Part shown: positions 5,994 to 10,357 of the stretch, in pieces
How the letters are laid out: every line of letters starts with the position of its first letter
Numbering within the stretch: the first letter of the stretch is position 1
Source of the DNA: Chloroflexota bacterium
Lineage (GTDB): Bacteria > Chloroflexota > DTOL01 > JACQYG01
Length of the DNA stretch: 10,357 bases
Direction of reading: 5' to 3'
Assembly (NCBI GenBank): GCA_016208345.1
Contig: JACQYG010000256.1
Span: 1-10,357 of the forward strand
Translations under genes and position numbers: made by a program
Notes under the pieces: model-generated
Seen by the model: only the letters and a program-made list of their open reading frames with translations
Databases searched by the model: none
What the model was told of the DNA's origin: nothing

Positions 5994-6847
5994 GGTTTCA
6001 AGCCTCCTCTAAGCGATGTGCCCGATGAGAGTTCCAGATTCGCTATCTCGCGCAGCCTGGCCCAGCGGGCTGGGCCACTCAGGCATTCTATGGAGCGGAT
6101 ATCCAGCGGATCCAGCTCCTGGCGCAGCAGCCTGAGCTCCTCTGTGGTCGGCGCAGGTGTTTCCTTCAAATCAGGTGCTATGGCCAGGGGGAAGCCGGTC
6201 TTCGCCTGGATGCTCTCCGGCGTGACCCCGGGATGGCAGGTGACCAGGCGCAGGCGGCCGCCGCTGAAATCGAAGGTGCCCAGGTCACTCACCAGATACC
6301 GGCCTTTGGCCGCTGCCCCCGGGCCTCCCGGAGAAACCCCCAGGCCGCTCTTGAAGTCCAACCTTTTCACGAACGTGGCTCGGCCGTGCCGGGGCACGTA
6401 GAAGTACAACTCATCATAGTATGTGGTCACGTCGGCGATGCCACCGCAACCAGGCAGCCGCAGCCGGGGCCGGTGGTAGTCCCCGATGGCCACGTTGTTG
6501 GTGTTTCCAAAGGGGTCGATCTGTGCCGGCCGCAGGAATTCCTTGGGCTTGAGCGTCGGCAGGTATTCGCAAACGATCTCCGGGAAGGTCAGTTGGCGCA
6601 AGGCCTTGCCAACCCAGATGTCTTCTATGCCGGAGAGGGATAAGGGCGCCCAGTCGGAGCAGATGGCATTCCCGATGGCGGAGGCAAATATTATATTTCG
6701 CGCGTGGGTGCGCTTGGCCAAAAGATAAGCCGCCATTACCAGGGGAGTGGCGATGCCCTGGACCACCACGTCGCCATCATCGACCTGGTGGGCGATGCAA
6801 CTGGCCATCAAGTCAGAAACGGTATAATCCGCGGTCATCTTGGGCAT
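5966..6847 (-). CDS. Family I CoA-transferase-like beta subunit (GctB/IpdB type)
   Basis: 293 residues from ATG6847, 12 bases after the alpha subunit gene. It resembles glutaconate CoA-transferase beta and the IpdB subunit of the steroid-ring hydrolase. Shared features are an AQIDPFGNTNN block (108-118), the oxyanion-type LPGCGGIADV (131-140), FVKRLDFKSGLG (159-170), YLVSDLGTFDF (184-194) and CHPGVTPESI (204-213). True family I transferases carry a catalytic Glu in the beta subunit near the motif here reading IIFASAIGN (52-60), where Ala55 appears to take the Glu place. That favours an IpdAB-like hydrolase or another non-transferase activity, though my alignment is by eye. IpdAB opens the last steroid ring of a CoA ester by hydrolysis. 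The C-terminal 28 bases overlap the etfA start and contain its Shine-Dalgarno upstream, implying coupled translation. Confidence 0.82.
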   Translation of the reverse strand: MPKMTADYTVSDLMASCIAHQVDDGDVVVQGIATPLVMAAYLLAKRTHARNIIFASAIGNAICSDWAPLSLSGIEDIWVGKALRQLTFPEIVCEYLPTLKPKEFLRPAQIDPFGNTNNVAIGDYHRPRLRLPGCGGIADVTTYYDELYFYVPRHGRATFVKRLDFKSGLGVSPGGPGAAAKGRYLVSDLGTFDFSGGRLRLVTCHPGVTPESIQAKTGFPLAIAPDLKETPAPTTEELRLLRQELDPLDIRSIECLSGPARWARLREIANLELSSGTSLRGGLKPWTWIIYRR

Positions 6848-6859
6848 TCCAGCACTTGC

Positions 6860-7654
6860 CTAATCGCTGCCAAGGAAGCGTTCCAGGTAGCCGGCGAAGT
6901 CCTCTCGCTGGCAGGCCAGGACGTAATCCAGTATCTCCAGGCTGCCCAAGGGGTATAGCGGGAAACAGGACGTGGGCTTGGCCCCACCGGGGGCTTCCAC
7001 CACTGCTGTCACCCTGGCGCCGAGGAGGTCGATTTCCCCACCCAGGTCAGCCGGGGAGTCCACGATGCGTTCAGCGGTGAGCACCATCCGGTTCGCGGTG
7101 AGGGCGATGTCGCGATCTATGGCCTTGTTCCCCAAAAGGCGGGCATTGCCGTTCCTGTCAGCTATCTGGCAATGTACCACGGCCACGTCGGGCCTCAGGG
7201 CTGGGAAGGCCACCAACTGTCTCTTCGTGTACGGACAGGTCACCAGCTCGATGTCGGGCCGGACCGCCAGGATGTCAGTGCCCAGGAGTCCCTGCCCGGG
7301 CATGAATCCCACTCCCGCCAGGGTTGCCCTGAGCCCGAAGGCGATGGTGGCCTCGGTCTCCTCTATCACCTCCAGGCCACCGGAGCCGGCGAGCCTGGTG
7401 AACATGGGAGCGAGCCCGAAGGTCTCCAGCCCGAAGTAGCAGGTGCGAACCCGCCTCACCAGGCCAGCTCCCACCAGGAGGTCGCTCTCGAAACCGCCGG
7501 TGAGTTCCAAGAGCGTCAGCTCACCAACCCGCTGGCGAAGGAGTTCTCGGACGAAGGCCACCGGGCGGCGATAGAGCGTCATGCCACCCAGGGCCAGGAT
7601 ATCGCCCGGACGAACCAGCAGGGCCGCCTCTCGAAGGGTGATGATCTTGGACAA
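6860..7654 (-). CDS. Family I CoA-transferase-like alpha subunit (GctA/IpdA type)
   Basis: 264 residues. The start is TTG at 7654. Reading upstream in frame one meets TAG TAG and then the etfB TAA within 21 bases, so no earlier start exists, and the next ATG (residue 25) would delete the first conserved strand. The fold signature is the N-terminal ALGGMTLYRRPVAFVREL (21-38), where GG plus the RRP turn matches GctA/IpdA proteins. A central GLEVIEETEATIAFGLRA region (93-110) and MPGQGLLGTDIL (118-129) follow. Glu101, six residues before the GL of the central motif, aligns by eye with a conserved IpdA glutamate thought to act in ring hydrolysis. The partner is the adjacent beta subunit. Together they would form a heteromeric enzyme acting on a CoA ester. 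CoA transfer to a dicarboxylic or aromatic acid is the main alternative. Confidence 0.82.
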   Translation of the reverse strand: MSKIITLREAALLVRPGDILALGGMTLYRRPVAFVRELLRQRVGELTLLELTGGFESDLLVGAGLVRRVRTCYFGLETFGLAPMFTRLAGSGGLEVIEETEATIAFGLRATLAGVGFMPGQGLLGTDILAVRPDIELVTCPYTKRQLVAFPALRPDVAVVHCQIADRNGNARLLGNKAIDRDIALTANRMVLTAERIVDSPADLGGEIDLLGARVTAVVEAPGGAKPTSCFPLYPLGSLEILDYVLACQREDFAGYLERFLGSD

Positions 7655-7675
7655 CTTTCTCTACTAGTAAAGAAC

Positions 7676-8470
7676 TTAGACCAGGTTCTTCGCCCGCAGC
7701 CGGCCCACCAGGGCTCTGGCCTGCTCGTGGGGGCTACCCGTCAACATCTCCGGAGGCCCTTTGGGCTCGGGCACCGTGGTGGCTCGTATCTGAGTGGCGG
7801 AGCCAGCGGCGCCTACCTTCTGTGGTTCCAGGTCCAGGTCCCGAGCGGTCCAGACCACGAACCTTTCAGATCCTGGTGGATCCTGGTAGGCGTTCATTAT
7901 CCGGGCACCATGGGGCAGCCGCGGCAGGTTAGCGGCGCTGTTCACGGTGACCACGGCGGGCAGCGCCACCTCCACCTCCAGATAGCTCTCCTCCAGGACT
8001 CGTTTGGCAAGGACGGAGCCGTTGTCTATCTCAAGGGCACTGACATTGGTGACTTGAGGATACCCCAGATACTCCGCTAGGCGAGGGCCAACCTGGGCGC
8101 TGATGCCGTGGCCGGAGAGCTGCCCGGCCAGGATCAGGTCGGGCAAGCCGATCTTGTGGATGGCAGAGCCCAGGGCGTAGGTGGTAGCCAGTGCGTCAGG
8201 ATCGGCGAAGGCCGGGTCGGAGAGCAGGTAGGCCCGGTCCGCCCCCATGGCCAGGGCCTCCCTCAAAGCCTCCTCCGCCTCCGGTGGGCCCAGGGAAAGC
8301 ACGGTTACCCTGGCGCCCAGCGAGTCTTTCAATTTCAGGGCCTCCTCCAGGGCCCTCAGGTCGTCGGGATTAATGATCAAGGGGACCCCTGCGGTGACCA
8401 GCCTGCCCTGGCTGGAGACCCGGAGCCTGGTGGGATCGTGTATCTGCTTGATCAGGACGATTATCTCCAT
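7676..8470 (-). CDS. etfB: Electron transfer flavoprotein beta subunit
   Basis: 264 residues from ATG8470, with CAGGAGAG at plus-strand 8475-8482. EtfB landmarks are the N-terminal IIVLIKQIHDPTRLR (3-17), NPDDLRALEEALKLK (34-48), VTVLSLGPPEAEEALREAL (55-73), MGADRAYLLSD (75-85), AQVGPRLAEYLGYPQV (125-140) and NLPRLP (181-186). It carries the AMP or second-flavin site of the EtfAB dimer. The QVGP-PQV context is closer to the ETF class that includes bifurcating and FixA-like proteins than to the mitochondrial type. However, the usual DGDT (or IDGDT) stretch that binds the nucleotide is replaced by GHGI (residues 120-123). The gene lies 36 bases after the acyl-CoA dehydrogenase. Its partner etfA is two genes downstream rather than adjacent. 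Confidence 0.93.
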   Translation of the reverse strand: MEIIVLIKQIHDPTRLRVSSQGRLVTAGVPLIINPDDLRALEEALKLKDSLGARVTVLSLGPPEAEEALREALAMGADRAYLLSDPAFADPDALATTYALGSAIHKIGLPDLILAGQLSGHGISAQVGPRLAEYLGYPQVTNVSALEIDNGSVLAKRVLEESYLEVEVALPAVVTVNSAANLPRLPHGARIMNAYQDPPGSERFVVWTARDLDLEPQKVGAAGSATQIRATTVPEPKGPPEMLTGSPHEQARALVGRLRAKNLV

Positions 8471-8506
8471 TCTGCTCTCCTGTCGAGGTTGTCTCTCGCT
8501 GTCCCC

Positions 8507-9673
8507 TCAAGGGCTGATGCGGACGCCGACCTGGCGGAAGATGTCGGAGGCCACTACGATACGCTGCACCTCGTTTGTCCCTTCGAAGATCTCGGCGATG
8601 CGCGCATCCCGGTAGCCGCGCTCGATGGAAAACCCCCGCATGTAGCCCATTCCGCCGTGAATCTGCACCGCCCGATCGATGCAGCGGGATGCCACCTCGG
8701 AGCCGTAGAATTTGCAGATAGCGGCCTCGCGGCTGAAGGGCCGGCCGGTGTCCACCATCCAGGCCGTGCGATATACCAGCGAGCGCAGCGCCTCGATCTC
8801 CGCCGACATCTCCGCCACCATCCACTGGATCGCCTGCTTCTGGGCGATGGGGACGCCGAATTGTCGGCGCTGGGAGGCAAAGCGCACGCTCATCTCCAGG
8901 GCCGCTTGCGCGCCGCCCAGACAGGCCGCAGCCAGGCTCACCCGGCCGATGTCCAGGGTCTTCATGGCGGTGACAAACCCGGCCCCAAAGGTGCCTAGCA
9001 CGTTCTCTTTGGGCACGCGGCAGTCGTTGAAGATCAGTTCCGCAGTGGAGGAGCCTCGGATCCCCATTTTTTCCTCTATGCTGCCGACGGAGAAACCGGG
9101 GAAATCTTTCTCCACGATGAAGGCGGTGACACCGCCGCGGGCGCCCAGGGCTTTGTCGGTGACGGCGAAGACCGAGATCACGTCGGCGATGTCCCCGTTG
9201 GTGATCCAGATCTTGTTGCCGTTGAGCACGTAGTGGTCGCCGTCGCGAACCGCCATGGTGCGGATGGCTGCCGCATCGGAGCCGGCCTGGGGCTCGGTGA
9301 GGGCAAAGGCAGCGATCTTTTCCCCTTTAGCCAGAGGGGTCAGATACTTTACCTTTTGCTCCGGTGTTCCATCCAGGTAGATGGCCATGGCCCCGATGCC
9401 GGTATGGGCGCCGATGACGGTGGCAGTGGAGGTGCAGACCTTGCCCAGCTCCTCCATCAGGATGCAGTAGCCGATCTCCCCGGCGCCGACGCCGCCGTAT
9501 TCCTGGGGGAACGGGACGCCCATGAGCCCCAGCTGGGCCGCCTTGCGCACCGTTTCCATTGGCACCCTCTCCGTCTCGTCTATCTCCGTGGCCAGGGGCC
9601 GCACCTCGCGCTCGGCGAATTCCCGGATCATCTTGCGCAACAGCTCATGTTCCTTGCTGAAGGTGAAGTCCAT
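8507..9673 (-). CDS. Acyl-CoA dehydrogenase (short/medium-chain, butyryl-CoA dehydrogenase-like)
   Basis: 388 residues, full family length. The domains are an N-terminal helical part (about 1-120), the middle beta domain with FALTEPQAGSD (123-133) and NGNKIWITNG (151-160), and the C-terminal helical domain with the RRQFG loop (269-273). The second signature is QIHGGMGYMRGFSIER (337-352), and IFEGTNEVQR carries the catalytic base Glu364 at the SCAD/MCAD position. It oxidises an acyl-CoA to the 2-enoyl-CoA with FAD and passes electrons to ETF. The start ATG9673 has AGGAGGT at plus-strand 9679-9685, overlapping the stop of the upstream paralog. The gap is 10 bases. Glutaryl-CoA or cyclic acyl-CoA substrates are possible, and specificity cannot be read from sequence. 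Confidence 0.95.
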   Translation of the reverse strand: MDFTFSKEHELLRKMIREFAEREVRPLATEIDETERVPMETVRKAAQLGLMGVPFPQEYGGVGAGEIGYCILMEELGKVCTSTATVIGAHTGIGAMAIYLDGTPEQKVKYLTPLAKGEKIAAFALTEPQAGSDAAAIRTMAVRDGDHYVLNGNKIWITNGDIADVISVFAVTDKALGARGGVTAFIVEKDFPGFSVGSIEEKMGIRGSSTAELIFNDCRVPKENVLGTFGAGFVTAMKTLDIGRVSLAAACLGGAQAALEMSVRFASQRRQFGVPIAQKQAIQWMVAEMSAEIEALRSLVYRTAWMVDTGRPFSREAAICKFYGSEVASRCIDRAVQIHGGMGYMRGFSIERGYRDARIAEIFEGTNEVQRIVVASDIFRQVGVRISP

Positions 9674-9683
9674 GCAATACCTC

Positions 9684-10357
9684 CTATGGCATCAACCGCA
9701 CCCCGACCTCTTTGAACAGGTCCGATGCGACGACGAAACGCTGGATCTCGTTGGTACCCTCGAAGATCTCGGTTATGCGAGCATCTCGGTAGTATCGTTC
9801 GATAGGAAAGCGCTTCATGTAGCCCATGCCGCCGTGGACCTGGACGGCCCTGTTCACCGCCCGCACCAGGACCTGAGAACCCCACAGCTTGCACATGGCA
9901 GCCTCCCGGCTATATTTCTTGCCCGTCTCGGCCAGCCAGGCGGCGTGATAGACCATGTGGCGTAGAGATTCGATCTCCGTGGCCATGTCGGCGATCATCC
10001 ACTGGATGGCCTGCTTGTTGGCGATGGGCCCGCCGAACTGCTGGCGCTGGGAGGCGAATTCGATGCTGGCCTTGAGGGCCGCCTGGGCACCGCCCAGACA
10101 AGAGGCGCCGATGCTCAGGCGCCCGAAGTCCAGGGTCCTCATGGCAGTGGGAAAGCCCAGGCCCGGGCGGCCGCCCAGGAGGTTCGCAACGGGGACGCGG
10201 CAGTCGTCGTAGAAGAGCTTGCAGGTGCTGGTACCCCGAAGCCCCATTTTTTTCTCGCGCCAGCCTACCTTGAAGCCCGGAAAGTCCTTCTCCACAATGA
10301 AGGCGGAGATGCCCCGGGCGCCGGAGCCCTTGCTGGTGACGGCAAAGGTGATGATGA
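9684..10357 (-). CDS. Acyl-CoA dehydrogenase, C-terminal part (cut by the window edge)
   Basis: The last 223 residues of an acyl-CoA dehydrogenase. The frame stays open to base 10357, so the N-terminal part lies outside the window and this is not a truncated gene. An internal GTG at 10295 falls inside the conserved AFIVEKDFPGF strand and is not a start. The visible part has the RQQFG loop, VQVHGGMGYMKRFPIER, and IFEGTNEIQR with the catalytic Glu. It is about 60% identical by eye to the next gene over the shared part and has a 2-residue longer loop at GGRPGLGF. The two are tandem paralogs. Both keep the active-site Glu, so two related acyl-CoA substrates or successive steps are plausible. It is the first visible gene of the operon. 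Confidence 0.93.
   Translation of the reverse strand, partial: IITFAVTSKGSGARGISAFIVEKDFPGFKVGWREKKMGLRGTSTCKLFYDDCRVPVANLLGGRPGLGFPTAMRTLDFGRLSIGASCLGGAQAALKASIEFASQRQQFGGPIANKQAIQWMIADMATEIESLRHMVYHAAWLAETGKKYSREAAMCKLWGSQVLVRAVNRAVQVHGGMGYMKRFPIERYYRDARITEIFEGTNEIQRFVVASDLFKEVGVRLMP

Noticed and set aside
7172..8080. Long + strand ORFs (about 300 codons) opposite the CoA-transferase alpha, etfB and dehydrogenase genes
   Set aside because: They cross the boundaries of well-supported - strand genes, and their translations are rich in Gly, Pro, His and Gln with no family features. They are third-position GC artefacts.

Overview
The window looks like bacterial chromosome. It is GC-rich (roughly 60% by eye), densely packed, and has strong AGGAGG-type ribosome binding sites with ATG, GTG and TTG starts. 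Gene content and the style of the intergenic repeats would suit an anaerobic or environmental lineage such as Chloroflexota. That is an impression from family content, not something the sequence proves. No phage, transposase, CRISPR array or RNA gene was recognised.

Left part, + strand (1-3797). A small membrane protein, possibly cut by the window edge, is followed by a DUF2085 membrane protein. After a 219-base gap with a possible terminator and promoter comes a compact three-gene unit. It encodes a membrane-anchored DUF2318 protein with five cysteines, an FtsX/MacB-type ABC permease with an extracytoplasmic CxxC, and a LolD/MacB-type ATPase. The same set sits beside the FTR1/P19 iron-uptake genes in Campylobacter (Cj1660-Cj1663) and the E. 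coli fet cluster. No FTR1 or P19 gene is visible here.

Middle (3798-4079). This is a 282-base convergent intergenic stretch with a weak hairpin and AATCTG-type direct and inverted repeats. No credible gene was found in it.

Right part, - strand (10357 to 4080). This is one tightly spaced operon, read right to left: acyl-CoA dehydrogenase (cut by the window edge), a second acyl-CoA dehydrogenase, etfB, a family I CoA-transferase-like alpha subunit (GctA/IpdA type), its beta partner (GctB/IpdB type), etfA, and two tandem hotdog acyl-CoA thioesterases. Gaps range from -28 to +36 bases, so co-transcription is very likely. The promoter lies outside the window.

How the genes fit together. The dehydrogenases would oxidise an acyl-CoA and pass electrons to the EtfAB made by the same operon. 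The CoA-transferase-like pair would either load CoA onto the acid or, as in the steroid-ring hydrolase IpdAB, hydrolytically open a beta-keto cyclic CoA ester. The thioesterases would release CoA. The pair sits between etfB and etfA, and its beta subunit lacks an obvious catalytic Glu. These are the most interesting points in the window. The substrate cannot be read from the sequence.
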